A program made the position numbers and the translations under genes. From the NCBI GenBank assembly GCA_020747065.1, contig JAGMVK010000003.1, positions 2,108,001 to 2,172,000 on the forward strand: a DNA stretch of 64,000 nucleotides, read 5' to 3'. This DNA comes from Cadophora sp. MPI-SDFR-AT-0126 (taxonomy: Eukaryota; Ascomycota; Leotiomycetes; Helotiales; Ploettnerulaceae). Positions 43,559 to 59,558 of this stretch are shown piece after piece; position 1 is the first letter of the stretch, and the number at the start of each line of letters is the position of its first letter. The notes below the pieces were generated by a model. The model worked only from the letters and a program-made list of their open reading frames with translations. It ran no database searches and was not told the DNA's origin.

Positions 43559-44882
43559 TGTCGTTGTTGTTAGTTTGGATTTGGCTTGCTTGAAAGTCTT
43601 GGGGGAAGCTCGGCGTGCGCAACTCGAGGGGAGGAGCGCCAATTAAGGCAGTGTAAGCACGAGGAAGTCTTAGGCGCGTGATATTATAACTTCCACTCTG
43701 GCTCCGGCGTATATTGCTCTCAGTCGCCTTATCGGGTTGAGAACTGCTGAGACAATGGATCCACAACGGTTGTACGGCAAGACTCGAGGCCGGTGGCTGG
43801 GCGAGGGGTCGAAATACAAGCTTTCTTCGAGGCCCTTGTCAAAAAGCTTGGCTGCGGACGATGACTTTATGGCGAGTGGGCGGGCAGGCACATGAATGGG
43901 GCGACAGCGGCAACGGCTTGAACCAAAAGCAGACGCAGAAGCAGATCTAGTCGATGATTGACGCACATGAACGCCTTAAAATGTCGCGGCAATTACAAAA
44001 TCATCGCAGCTAACATAACCCTTGGAGAGATTTTGGGCGTTTCAAAACCCCGCAACGGCCATCCAAAACTTGGAAGTTGGTTGTGCTGTGGACGATCAGG
44101 GTTTCTTCGACGTCACTGTGCATGACAGGCGAACTGGCCTGTGATTATTTGAAGAAATATCTATCTACTTACAGTGCACACTCGGTGTGCCGACATCCGC
44201 CTTGCGTGGCACTGGTAGAATTGATCCAGGTGAGGCTTTGATTACCTGCTGACATGAGAGGAAGAGTAGAGACCCTTAGAGTAGGTAGATATCATGGTAA
44301 GGACGGCAGAGTCCAGATGCGACTTCAAACATGGGACCCGGTAACTACCCTGATGTGGAAGGTTGTCTCCTGCTCAAAAACCAAGTTGAACGCTTCTTCT
44401 TGCAAGTAAGAGTGAGATGGTGTAGTATACACTAGATCTGAGCATCCGGCCAACGAAAGAAGGACAATCAGTTCGCATCAAATGTGGGATGCTTCAATTG
44501 AAACAGGACTTCGCAGCATTTCTTGCGAACTCTTGAAAATTGAAAAAGAGCGAAGCGAGGCATCCCAAGGGGAACTTCCAATACATGAAGGGAGTATCTC
44601 TGTACAATCATCATAAACATTCCGGTTGCCAATATCCAGAGCCAGAGCTGCAATGATACCAAGCGCCTCTTCCTGAAAGGCCCCAGCCCATTAGTATTAC
44701 TATCCATTTGCCTTTCCAACCCCGACATCGTTGAAGTAGGGCATCCAACCTCGTGCCCTCCATAGTCTCATGCCTTGTCCAAAGCATGCAGCCAAATAAT
44801 CAAATACAACGCCAAAACAATGCAAAATCTTGCCCATGGTATCTTCCGATCATCGCATCATTAAGCCGCCGAAACGGCTCCG
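43559..44882. other. Intergenic stretch between the C2-domain and ArfGAP genes
   Basis: Promoter side of the C2 gene and 3' flank of the ArfGAP gene, both leftward. An 86-codon leftward frame at 44468-44728 includes a hydrophobic stretch but no motif and no splice context, so it is not called. Confidence 0.5.
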
Positions 44883-47800
44883 CTACCGCTCAGGTATTGG
44901 GGCCTTCGCAAGACGTCCTCCAGCACTAACTCGCTTCTGCAGTCGTGCCTCACGGTCTTTCTGAGCTCTCTCCGCCGAGTTACCAACTGGCAAGGAGCCC
45001 AAGGTGTCACTGCTAGAAGCTCCCCGACCACTCTTTTGCTCAATGTAGAGAGAAGCACTTCGACTCAATGGGAACGCAGGTAGAGTGCTCGGAATCTCGG
45101 CTCCATTCTGGACAAGCATTTCAGCAATCGGAAAGGCGACGACTTTCGCCGAAGTATCGGGTCTCGAGGGCGATGCTACTGGTGAAGGCGAAGCGGGATC
45201 CGCAGCTGCGAGAGCCAAAAATACAGAATGAGTCCCTCTTGACTTGTCGAGAACGTTGGGGTTTGCCTTCAAGGCCAGAGCGTAAATGACCTGTTGGATG
45301 TCATTCTTCTTGACGGCTGCCAAAAGAGTCTCATCTGCGGTTGCATATCTTGACAGTGTAGACGTGATTGGTTCGACGTAGGTCCTATCGACATACTTGG
45401 CAGTGATGAACTTTAGTCTCTCTTCTCTTGTTGCTTGTGGTGATGGTTTGGTTGACTGATCCAATTTTGCTTCCCAGACCATGTTAGACACCCGATTGCC
45501 GACAAGGAGGAGGAGCTCAACAATATCCGTGGTAAACGAGTTGATGTCTAGAGTGAGCGATCGAACTTTGCTGATGTGGGTACCGAGTGAGCGGTGGATT
45601 CCACTACACTCGATGCACAGGATTATGGCAAGGTTGATCGACACCCATTCGGTCTTAATGCCAGAGCCACAGTCAGCGCACCAGCAATTACCTTGATCTG
45701 CCTCCCGCAAGACCTGCAGCAATTTGTCGGGGCTCTCATCAAACCCACTGCTACCTTGGCGGTGATAAGCGGGTCTGGCACCAACAGTGGTTCGTCTAAA
45801 CACGCCATTGTTTGCAGCCGCGGAGCTCTGTGTCGCGGAATGATTGTGCCCGTAGTTCATTGAAGAACTCTTTCCAGTCAAAATAGAACCAATATCTCGT
45901 CGGATGGAATGTGCCTCCGACTGCTTGGTTGGGCCATCTCGCATATCTCTACCTTCTACCGCGCTCTGAATAGCATTGTTGATGGCTGAGATCCAGTTGT
46001 TCATATCATCTTCTGATGTAGCTTGATACACTCGCTTGTACTGGGGAGTAATGACCTCGAAGCAGAATCTTCGTTCGGCATTACGCGCTTCACGTACAGA
46101 GGCCATACGAAGATCGATTGGCTCCATATGCAAGTCTAGCTTTTGCTTCCAGTTGCTGTACTCCGATACCTTCCCAGCGTCAAGCACAATCCAGAATCTA
46201 ATGCTTTGTTAGTGGCCACTTCTCAATTATATAGGCCAGAAACTCACTTGTGCCAAGCCTGTTTATTCAGGCCTCTCGGGTCAACATGGCTGCCTGGCTT
46301 GCTCAAAGCCCACAAAAGTCCTTCCTTCCGTTGAGTACCACTGCTGTTAGAAACAAGATTGTGGTCCTTCTCCTCCAAGTCGCGGATTCCTCTAAACTTC
46401 GAATTTGGACCTGGGCTTCCGATGGATCCAACAACGGACGAAAGGCTTCCCGGTGATCTTGAGAAGTCGGTTGTCTGAGACCCATTGAGCGCGTGTGACA
46501 TCGCTGTTCCATTAGTAGGTACTTGTCTCAATGTCGTTGCTGTACTGTCAGAACGGCCAAGCTCCGAGTCGGAAATATAGGCACCGCCAGTGTTGGTACT
46601 AGAATGGGAGGTCTGAGGTGGAATCATAACAGCAGGCACCGTGTCGGGTTCAACATAGGTGACCGTGCTCTTCTCGAGATTGCGACGCTTCTCTTCTCGT
46701 TCGGTGCGTTGATATTGGAATTCCTTATCCGCATCTTGAACTTCCGCATTCAAAGCATCCAACTGCGGAAGCATTTCTTCGACTCGCTTTGCGGTAGCGA
46801 GATAACTCGTAGTTTGAGCATCAGCATACTTGGTCAAGTGCGACAGCACTTCCTGTTCTTTGCGGCCGCCATGGAGATCCTGCATGAAGGAGGAGTAGTC
46901 GAATCGCTTCAACTCGAAATTGCGGCGTTTGGTTTGGTACTTTGTGTCACTTTCTGCCCGCTTCTTCTGCTTCAAGGAGTCCTGTCGTTGGCCGAGGTAT
47001 CTGGACACATAGGCATAATAGTCTTTACTTTCTTCCTCAAAGTCTCTCTTCTTGGATTCAGCCTGTTTGATATCGATATTGTATAACTTTGTCAAGGGAT
47101 CAATGATGATCCTTTGCAAGTTGACCGTGTTTTGCTTCTCATATCCCAGAATTTCCCGGGCAATCTTGTCAAAATAATGCTCCAATGCTGGCTGAACAGC
47201 GTTTGCGTTCGATGAAGAGGCTTCTCGAAGAGCGTCCATGAAACCTGCAATCGCATCGTTGCAGTCGATCTGCGCCATATGAGCAGCTTCCGCCTTCTTC
47301 AAGACCTTCTTCATGCGCTGTCGCATGCTACCAGTCTTCTGCTCAAGAGCCTTCATCGTAGCTCGGAAGAGAGGGCCATCTTCAGTGGCGCTCATGTCTT
47401 CTCCAGGGCGCTGGCAAGACACATCCACTTTGACCGAATCTTTTTGTGATATTGAAGGGTTCGCTGCGGAACCTTCATATGGAGCCAAGCTCGGGGAGAT
47501 AGGTTCGTCATATTCCCGAGTATCGGTACCACTGACTCTGGAGTCCATTGACTGTGACGAAGGAAGGCGTAATTTGGGCGGAGGGACAAGATGAAAAGGA
47601 GGGGAAGGAGAATTTGGCTGGCTCAAGTAACCTTGATTATCTGCAAATGCATCAGTATATACAGCAATTCGCTCATGGCTTCGAAGTGGCTTACTTGAGA
47701 CCCAGAAGGAAAAGCTGGCTAGAGTAACAAGTCGATGAGCACGAGGATCATACTCAACGAACTGTGAAGTATTAGCGTATGTAATGAGTACATCTTTGTC

Positions 47801-48576
47801 GCAATGGACCTACACTGCAGTTATTCCTCCAACCACCTGGTGTTGGCTCTCGAGGCGGTCGCCATTTCCACGAGAATTCGAACGATACTGATTGACTGCC
47901 ACCAGTCGAATAATCCCCCACTAACTGCACATTCGCGTTCTTGTGTAAGTTGGGATCCGCGTGAAATTCTCGTGTTACCAGATTTTCAACCTCTTTAGCT
48001 GTCGAGGCCTATGGTTGAGAGATCAGCAACTACTCCTATACTCAGGTGTCTGGGCCTGAATAACGTACGGACACATATGTGAGGCCTAGGATAGAAGTGT
48101 CGGTAAGACTACTACTATCTGTACCACCATTTGTCGCAGCTATGACCTGCTGTGTCTGCCGGACAACCAAAGTAAACTTGAAAATAAGCTCGTCGTCGTT
48201 ATTAATCTTGAGTATGAAGTTTGGTGAGGGGGCGTTTGATGTTTCGGGGTCCTGGCGCAAGTAACCAAGTCAGTGTTTGCTTGAAATGTAAAGTAGCAAC
48301 ACACAATCAGGACATTTGTCTGCATACCTGGACAAATTCCACGACACTGTTATCTCCAAGGTCTCGGGATGCAGACACCTTTGTCGCTGGGTATGCGTTT
48401 GGTACCACATTGAGGATTGTTCGACGGCGAGAATTTGTGACTACTAAGGACGAGATCGATACTATGCGCACATATCAGCAATTACTCTTGAACTCTCCTC
48501 TCATAAACTCACATCGAGTCTGATCCCTGAGATGGAGGGCAGCGCCGTCGTCAGGTCTGCTACTGACATTTCCCAT
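44883..48576 (-). CDS. BAR-PH-ArfGAP protein (ACAP/centaurin type, S. pombe Cnt6-like)
   Basis: Seven exons, complement of 48513-48576, 48328-48461, 48069-48251, 47814-48008, 47695-47761, 46248-47640 and 44883-46197, give 1116 residues. The N-terminus MGNVSSRP has a glycine at position 2 in a possible N-myristoylation context. A fungal beta-rich region with DDELIFKFTLVVRQTQQ follows, then a coiled BAR domain (~300-520). A PH domain (~640-760) spans the last intron, with KEGLLWALSKPG through WISAINNAI. The ArfGAP zinc finger (~837-955) has CWCADCGSG, CIECSGIHRSLGTH with the arginine finger, and an ankyrin-like C-terminal part with ALKANPNVLD. It should stimulate GTP hydrolysis by Arf on curved endosomal or plasma membranes. 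Identity is firm; cargo and pathway are inferred. Confidence 0.94.
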
Positions 48577-50121
48577 CTTCAAAGTTTACCCCACCAAGAG
48601 GCGCAACTCAGGGATGGATGTTGGTGGTGTTCTGTCTCTGTCTGGGATAATGCGATCGCGCGCGGTTGAGGATATGATCCGGGGCATCTAGGTGAATGCT
48701 TGAAAGATGCTTATGCAAAGAACAAATGCGGATTGGAGATAGGTGTTAAGGAAGAGGATAGGTTCGTTCTTGAGGTTGGACTCGCTTCCCACGCCTTGAG
48801 GAGAACGCGGCGCGGCTGCAGACGAGAGGGGAGGTATTTTTTCTAGATTGCGCTCCTGGAGTTAGTTTTATGAAGGGCTCGCTTTTACGTTTCAGGCATG
48901 GGAACGTGCGGTTAAGATGCCAGCTGCGAAATGTTTCAAGGCGAGGGATAAATGCGATTTGGATATTTGCAGGCGTTGCAGGCGTTTGACAGGTGGATCA
49001 ACTGCACGGCCGACGAGGGGGACAGGCAGATGTGCTGCAGGTGCTTCAGAACTGTGAAAAAGGCGCGAGACCCTTCAGGGACCACCTGCTCTGGCATGCT
49101 GAAGTACACCTCATGCTGACGTACAGCTCGCTTTCTTAAGGTATCGCTCTATTCGCCCAGGTCGACATTCTTTTCGGGCATATTATAGTCGCTGTTGCCC
49201 GAGTCACGGCTCCAAAGGCTGCTGGTCACTTGGCTTTCCCTGGAAAATCTGTTGGTCATCAGCAGATATGTGGTCTCGGGCATGTCGAGTTGAGTCACTA
49301 CCTATTTCCAAAAGTACTTCTTGGGAAAGTTTTCTTCATGATCACCTCTACACTACATACGGGCTTCAAACCAACACAAACGTGAAATTCCGATTGCGAT
49401 ATAGCTATTCGCTCCCAGCTTTTGATTCAGTATCGTCAACACAGGTCGACCTCTGCAGCTTTATATTTTCATTTCGTCAAAATTTCCCTATTCTGTTAAC
49501 TGCACAAGCAGTCACATTATTGACTGGACCAAGAGTCTTTCATTGAGTTACTATTTCAACATGTTTCACCATTTCCCTTCTTATGTAGACTTTGTCAGTT
49601 ACAGTTGTATACTAAAGGTCTGTCTCACTGTGGCCACAGATTGGAAGACGCGGCACGGGTGGTCATATCCAAGTGCAAATCAAGCCGGCTGACATCTATC
49701 ATGAGGCTGAAAGATGCCGAAAAGCCGGATGATACACTTGAAGCTTGTCAGCTACCTAAGTGCTGGGTGATACTTCAGCATGCAGTGTTCGTCGAGTTCA
49801 GCAGTTAAAGCTACATAATCGCGGTCCGCTGGCGTGTGAAGCCAGTATCGATAAGAAAAGGCCCCAGCCTCGGCTTCGGCAGAAGGTAACTAACCTGAAC
49901 ATGTCGCGGGGTGAATGATAGAAGATCTCCATCAAAACTCCACACAACATGGCTACAACAGCACTTAGAGATTACTTTACAAAGCAGTAATCGATAATTC
50001 GACGCTGATTTCCACTTCTGTCAAATCAGATTTTGTATCAATCATTGTATTACGCCAGCTGCGGCTACTTTGAATTTCGCGCTCACAGCCGTAGCGAACT
50101 GCGACACGAAGGGATATCATC
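48577..50121. other. Divergent intergenic stretch, ArfGAP (-) / thioesterase-like (+)
   Basis: 1.5 kb between start codons, much wider than the other divergent pairs in the window. It must hold both promoters. Short frames have no motifs. Confidence 0.5.
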
Positions 50122-51428
50122 ATGGCTAGTTCTAGTCAAGAGAAGTCCTTTGCGGAGGCAACGGCTGTGAAAGCTCTCTCATCCCACACGTATGAGGCGC
50201 TATTTCCTGATGACTGGGCTATTGGTTCAGGTGAGATTCTCTCTTTCTCACAAGTCGTGTATCCCTTCTGCGACATGTCATCATCGATTCGATTCGATCC
50301 ATGGGGGGACATGGATCGTTGCTCTTTATTTTGATTGCCGAAAACTTTATTGCTGCATTGTTACACTGTTGGGGAAGTGCTAAAGTACACCCCTTCCACG
50401 ACTCGATTGCTCGTTGTAGTGAAGTTATTCCAGTGGAAGGTGGACATACATCATCTCTCATCACCCATGACCCATGTTCTTGCTATAAGTCATCGCTCTG
50501 GTGCTTCGATATGTTCTTTCAAAGATATGAGATACTCCACGTCACTCCTTACCAATGGGTCGAAGAGCACAGCTAACATCCCAAAGTTCCTCATGGAGGC
50601 TATGTAACCTCAGTCTTTCTACAAGTAGCCAGTACACACTTCAAAACCACCCTCTCCGCCCAGAAACAACCTCATACGATCGCTCTACACCTCGACTTCC
50701 TTCGACGGACTCAAGTAGGCCGAGCTCTTTTCACAGTAAAAGACACAAAGCTAGGTCGCCAAACATCCGTAATCCACATCACGCTCTCCCAAGATGACCG
50801 AGAGGAGGTTGTCGGATCCCTCACCCAGAGTGACATTGCTTCCGAATCGGGCGTCTCATTCAATACTGGCTTTTCACTCTCTCCAGCTCCTCTCCCAGTG
50901 GACTTGAAGAAATTAAAAGAGGACAAGGACGAAAACTGGATGAAATCGGGGCCCATGCCATTCGCCGACTTTCGAAAAGCAACCAAGAAGACACAATTCT
51001 ACCTCCCCCGTAATGGACAGGCGACCTGGAGCTGGTCAGACGAATGGATCCGGCTTTCGAATGGGGAGAAGTGGACGAATGAATCAATTGGCTACGTGGT
51101 AGACATGTTCATGATGCCTGTTGAGGCCCATCTTCAGCTCGAGGCTGCTGAGAAGAAAGCTGCTGGATCCGAGAGCGGCAAAAGGAGGAGGTTTTGGTAC
51201 CCGACTGTCTTGTTGAATCTGGATGTCAAGAAGGCATTACCTAAGGATGGGGTGGAATGGTTGTTTTCCAGAACAACGGCAAAACAGGTGAAGAATGGGC
51301 GGATGGACCTAGAGATTGTCGTACTGGATGCCGAGGGCTCAATTGTGGCCTTAAGCCATCATATCGCTTTGGCGGTCGATTCTTCGAGAAATCTTGCAAA
51401 GAGAAATACAGGAAATAGTAAGATATAG
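50122..51428 (+). CDS. Thioesterase-like (double hotdog, acyl-CoA thioesterase family) protein
   Basis: Two exons, 50122-50230 and 50587-51428, give 316 residues. The motif VPHGGYVTSVFLQVASTHF begins the first hotdog helix, with HTIALHLDFLRRTQVGRALFTV as the next strands. WSWSDEWIRLSNGEKWTNESIGYVVDMFMMPVE resembles the second hotdog repeat, and WLFSRTTAKQVKNGRMDLEIVVLD closes the fold, much like TesB-type or fungal thioesterase-superfamily proteins. It probably hydrolyses or binds an acyl-CoA; the substrate is not evident. The intron is 356 nt, unusually long here, with donor GTGAGA and branch GCTAAC 14 bases before the acceptor. An unseen alternative exon inside it cannot be excluded. Confidence 0.82.
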
Positions 51429-52421
51429 AAGGAGCTGATAGATGAGCAGATCTCTAGGTGTATTTGTTATGATTCCTGGTCGATGCTAGCGCAACTCGGG
51501 ATTGGTGAAGCGAGCTTTGTCCAGGACACCTGAAACCGAGTTCTCCTGAATAATCATCCTATAAAATCATCTTGTCCTAAGAAATATCGTAGTCAATCAA
51601 ACTTTACTTTACGCATTTGTTCGGGAAGTTCATTTACCTTGTGGTGGTGTGAAATGTGGAAAAGAGCTGGACCATGAAATTTCGCTTCACCAGTTACCAA
51701 TCTTAGACCGAATTTTAGACAGTTATTGAGTGATAGATACGCAACGCCATTGTAGAAACTTTCGAGCAGGCAATAATGTCGAAAACTATTGATAGAGAGC
51801 ACTTGAAAGCCTTGCTCGAGGCATGGAAAGGCGCCAAATCATGTTTCAGAAGTTGGCTTCCCATCACTCTTTGTGACATTCAAGGAAGGCTACTTGACTC
51901 AAAGTATGGTGAACAGAATTGTCTTAGTAACCACCAGTCATTTCGTGAGGAGAGCCTCGGATTTCCGTAACGATCAGTATGCACAACATCAAAAGGCATC
52001 AAAACGGATGAAGAGATGTTGTAGATATGCGTAGTGACATTCATTCTCCGTACGTCCACTAAACTAGAGCCTCAGCAATCAAACCAAACGCACCATAACG
52101 CAAAAGCTCCATGAGAGCAAGACAAGAGCACGCGTTCTAAATTGGCATTTGAATGCAGTCTATGATGAAAGGAAAGGCCCTTATTCTTCCATTAATCCTC
52201 GTGCAAAGCCCACCTCCCCAATCATGCCATACCTGTATACCGTCGGGTGGTACCGCGGGAACCTGGTGAAGACATCTTGTGATCTGTAGGTGCCGCGTAT
52301 AAGTACTGTGGCGCCGAGGTGACTTTCGCGGTTTCGAGGCCAGTGAGGCATTGTGCTTGTTGCCGGCGGGGGTATATTTGGAAAGAGGTAGCTGATGCAA
52401 TACTGCAAACCTGGGACTGCT
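51429..52421. other. Convergent 3' intergenic stretch, thioesterase-like / eIF3j
   Basis: Close to 1 kb between converging stops. Small frames at 51776-51970 and 52137-52438 have no motifs. Nothing else is seen. Confidence 0.5.
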
Positions 52422-53479
52422 TCACATGAAATCATCACTGCTAAATGTCAATAAATGTGTAGTTGATGTGAGCCGGTCAGACTCACTCTCCAAAGTCATC
52501 GTCATAAGCTTGCGTATCGGCAACAGCAGAGACATTTCTACTGGCAACCAATGCAACCTTAGTTTTCTGTGCCTTGCTCTTCTTGCCACCCTTCTCAGCA
52601 TTCTTCTCTTCCTTCATCTTCTCGTTGCTCAAAGCAGTCAGAGTGCTCGCAATCTTCTTGATCTGATCACTGGGAAGGTCTTTGGCGAGCTGCTTGGTGA
52701 ACTCCTGAAGGAAGATAACATAGTGAGCCTTCTTGTTGTTGTTGGAGATGACTGGGACGAGAGTGTCGCGGAGTTTCTCAAATTGCAACTTGGTCTTAGG
52801 ATCGAAGAGAGGGAGCACGGTCAAATCGACGGTTGAGTTGGGATCCTTGGAGTCAACGACAACAGCATTTGCGGCGGTGGTAGCCTTGCGGGAGTTGCTG
52901 ATACCGATGTTGCCGAACAAATCCTCAGCGTGCTTCAGATCAGACTCCTGCTCAGTTCGTCGCAGTCGTTCGCGTCGTGTAGCCTCGTCTTCCTCACTGC
53001 TCTCCTCATCACTCTCTTCCGCAAGTCTTCGTGCCTTCTCAGCCTGCTTCTCTGCGATACGCTGTGCCTTGCTCTTCTTGTTCGCGGCAGCCTCAGCGTC
53101 GGCTTTAGCCTTTCGCTCAGCAGCAACCTTTGCCTTCTCACGCTCGACTTCCGAGTCTTCCGCGGCATCCCAACTGTCTAGCACATCGCTATCATCTTCC
53201 TCATCGTCGAACTTTCTGCGCGTAGAAACAGCGGCTTGGGGTGGCGAGGATGGAGGGGTCGAACTGTCCTCTTCTTCATCTGCTCGATTGAGTAGCGGTC
53301 AGTTAAAGAGTACGATTAAACGTCATCGCTATGCAAAGACTGCTGCAGTGTCGATCTCAAGGCCGCATCACGCTGATTCCGTCGCGAAATGAATCGTGTT
53401 GTTGTAAACCGACGTGGCTGTCGCATTATGACGCGATGACGGGGAAAGAGTGTAATTACGTACCCCACTTTTCAGGCAT
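52422..53479 (-). CDS. HCR1: Translation initiation factor eIF3 subunit j (Hcr1)
   Basis: Three exons, complement of 53464-53479, 52487-53279 and 52422-52437, give 274 residues. Both the first and last coding exons are only 16 nt. The N-terminus MPEKWGDEEEDSS (splice after MPEKW plus one base) and the acidic EDDSDVLDSWD precede a long Lys/Glu/Ala-rich helical region. The core TVLPLFDPKTKLQFEKLRDTLVP and HYVIFLQEFTKQLAKDLPSDQIKKIASTL is typical. The short last exon restores the conserved ending YDDDFGDDDFM; without it the protein stops at DDDFGE. eIF3j sits in the 40S decoding centre and aids scanning and ribosome recycling; yeast Hcr1 also helps 20S pre-rRNA processing. Confidence 0.94.
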
Positions 53480-54140
53480 TGTGATGGTTTTTGAAGGAGA
53501 ATATTTGATCGAAATGTTTGTAAAGGGGTATTCGAAATTTGTCTTGGGTTCAGTTTTGTGTGAATATTCGTGGGTGGAAAGAGAATGGGTTGCGATCGGA
53601 AGTATTTGTGGGATGGGAGGGCTTGGGCAAGGAAACTGGTTGCGGCCTGACTTCATTAGACTACCCGCTAGTCGCTTCAGCCCGGGTTCAGGTCGTGAGA
53701 TTCTTCCACGTGCACACACAATCCGTCCGCTTCATGTTTCTTTTTTGTTTGCAAAAACTTTCGCTGTGACATTCATTGTGATTTTTCCTAGTCGAAATTG
53801 TATGTGTGCTCAAAGTCCTCGTATGTTCTCATAACTTTGCGACCCTGGTTTCATACGAGTGGGCTGCAGCTCAATAAGAGCCGTACTTTCAGTTCTTGGT
53901 AGAGCTACGTCAATCACAAGCGACTTTCATATGTCACATTTTAATCATTGTGTGCTTGAAAGCATGAAGATACGCGCTTGTTGGACTTTGCGGTCACATT
54001 TTCCCGAGGTCCACAGAATATGGTCGGCATCAAGACAGTGGCTACGGATAAAACACAACTTTTCATTCATTTATCATAATGCCATTCCTGCAAGTCGTCC
54101 CCAGCTCTGCTTCCCGTAATACTCAATTGCCCAGGAGTAT
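53480..54140. other. Intergenic stretch between eIF3j and enolase
   Basis: Promoter and leader of the leftward eIF3j gene and the 3' flank of leftward enolase. No coding sequence is supported. Confidence 0.5.
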
Positions 54141-57910
<3,770 letters not shown>

Positions 57911-59235
57911 ATGTCTGACGAGGAGCGTCAACATGCGCTCGCATCGTTCAAGACGAAGCTACTCGAATCGAGAGAATGGGAGGCAAAGCTGAAGGCATTA
58001 CGGTTAGAGATTAAGGGCTTGCAGAAAGACTTTGACCACACGGAGGACAATATCAAAGCTCTACAGAGTGTCGGGCAGATCATTGGAGAGGTCTTGAAAC
58101 AGCTTGATGACGAGAGATGTAAGTAGCTCCAAGTTTCCATCATCTGCTATAGCTAATCACTGGCTCTCTAGTCATCGTCAAGGCTTCATCCGGTCCCAGA
58201 TATGTCGTTGGATGCAGGTCGAAGGTCGACAAGGCTGCGCTGAAGCAAGGAACCCGAGTTGCTCTTGACATGACCACCCTCACAATTATGCGAATGCTAC
58301 CCCGAGAAGTCGACCCCCTCGTGTACAATATGTCCTTGGAGGATCCCGGCCAGGTCAGCTTTGGTGGTATTGGTGGACTGAACGAGCAGATCAGAGAGTT
58401 GCGGGAGGTTATCGAGCTTCCATTGAAGAACCCCGAATTGTTCCTAAGAGTTGGTATTAAGCCTCCGAAGGGTGTGCTACTCTACGGACCCCCAGGAACC
58501 GGAAAGACATTATTAGCAAGAGCTGTGGCGAGCAGTCTGGAGACAAATTTCTTGAAGGGTATGTTACAAACCACATCTTGTGCACTGAGCACGACTGACC
58601 ACTTGTAGTCGTCTCTTCTGCGATTGTTGACAAATATATCGGAGAATCGGCACGTCTGATCAGAGAGATGTTCGGATATGCAAAGGAGCACGAACCATGC
58701 ATTATCTTCATGGACGAGATCGATGCTATTGGAGGACGCAGGTTCTCGGAGGGAACTTCAGCAGATCGTGAGATCCAGCGGACGCTGATGGAGCTTCTCA
58801 ACCAACTCGACGGTTTCGATTACCTTGGCAAGACAAAGATCATTATGGCTACGAATCGACCGGATACCCTCGATCCCGCACTTCTTAGAGCTGGACGTTT
58901 GGACAGGAAAATCGAAATCCCTCTCCCCAATGAAGTTGGCCGCTTGGAGATTATGAAGATTCATGCAGCTGGGGTGGTTACAGAAGGAGATGTTGACTTT
59001 GAGAGTGTGGTAAAGATGAGCGATGGGCTTAACGGTGCTGATTTGCGAAATGTCGTTACAGAGGCGTATGATTTCCCCATAATTGAAACAAGAGCAAATG
59101 CTGACATTTCACAGAGGTCTGTTCGCGATCAAGGACTACCGGGATGCAGTCAATCAAGACGACTTCAACAAGGCCGTACGCAAGGTTGCCGAGTCGAAGA
59201 AACTGGAGGGCAAGCTGGAATACCAAAAGCTCTAG
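57911..59235 (+). CDS. RPT4: 26S proteasome regulatory AAA-ATPase subunit Rpt4
   Basis: Four exons, 57911-58118, 58172-58558, 58609-59065 and 59115-59235, give 390 residues. An N-terminal coiled coil (~10-65) precedes the OB-fold ([20 protein letters not shown]). The AAA domain has [15 protein letters not shown] (Walker A), [18 protein letters not shown] (Walker B and following loop), [23 protein letters not shown] (sensor 1 and arginine fingers) and [30 protein letters not shown] is a good Rpt4 marker. The C-terminus LEYQKL lacks the HbYX motif, as expected for Rpt4. The subunit unfolds and threads substrates within the 19S base. The gene converges on a decayed transporter 310 bp downstream. 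Confidence 0.97.
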
Positions 59236-59544
59236 ATCATGGTCTGTTTCTTGCGTTAGCGAACTGGCATAGGTCAGGCCCAAGGCTTGACTTTGTAATA
59301 ATACCATATGGCACTCAGAGATTCTATTTCATGCTCGGTCTTGACTATTGACTGAATTTCAAAGTCTCTTTCCCCCTCTTTTCTTCCCCGCGGCACCAAG
59401 TGACGCTTTTTAAGGTCCACTTCAAGCAGTCTGACATTAGGTAACCAAGCAGCTTCTTGAGATATCAATCCACCCCAGTCTTTGATAGCCACCAAATGAG
59501 CCAATATCCTTCAAGCTTCAATGTCTTTCAGGCTCCAATGTCCT
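59236..59544. other. Convergent 3' intergenic stretch, RPT4 / transporter pseudogene
   Basis: 309 bp between a live gene and a decayed one. The right end contains the start of a 17-bp tandem repeat (59508-59558). Confidence 0.5.
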
Positions 59545-59558
59545 TCAAGCTCCAATGT
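59508..59558. repeat. Three 17-bp imperfect tandem repeats
   Basis: Units at 59508-59524, 59525-59541 and 59542-59558 follow the pattern CYTTCARGCTYCAATGT with one to three differences. They overlap the last codons and stop of the transporter pseudogene, so slippage may have rewritten its end. Confidence 0.85.

Noticed and set aside
44468..44728. 86-codon leftward frame with a hydrophobic segment
   Set aside because: No homology I recognise; frames of this size are expected by chance here.
46523..47086. 187-codon open frame opposite the BAR domain of the ArfGAP gene
   Set aside because: Reverse-strand shadow of a clearly coding helical region.
52733..53392. 219-codon open frame opposite eIF3j, Ser/Leu-rich
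   Set aside because: Antisense of Glu/Lys-rich codons, which read as Leu/Ser/Phe without stops; no independent evidence.
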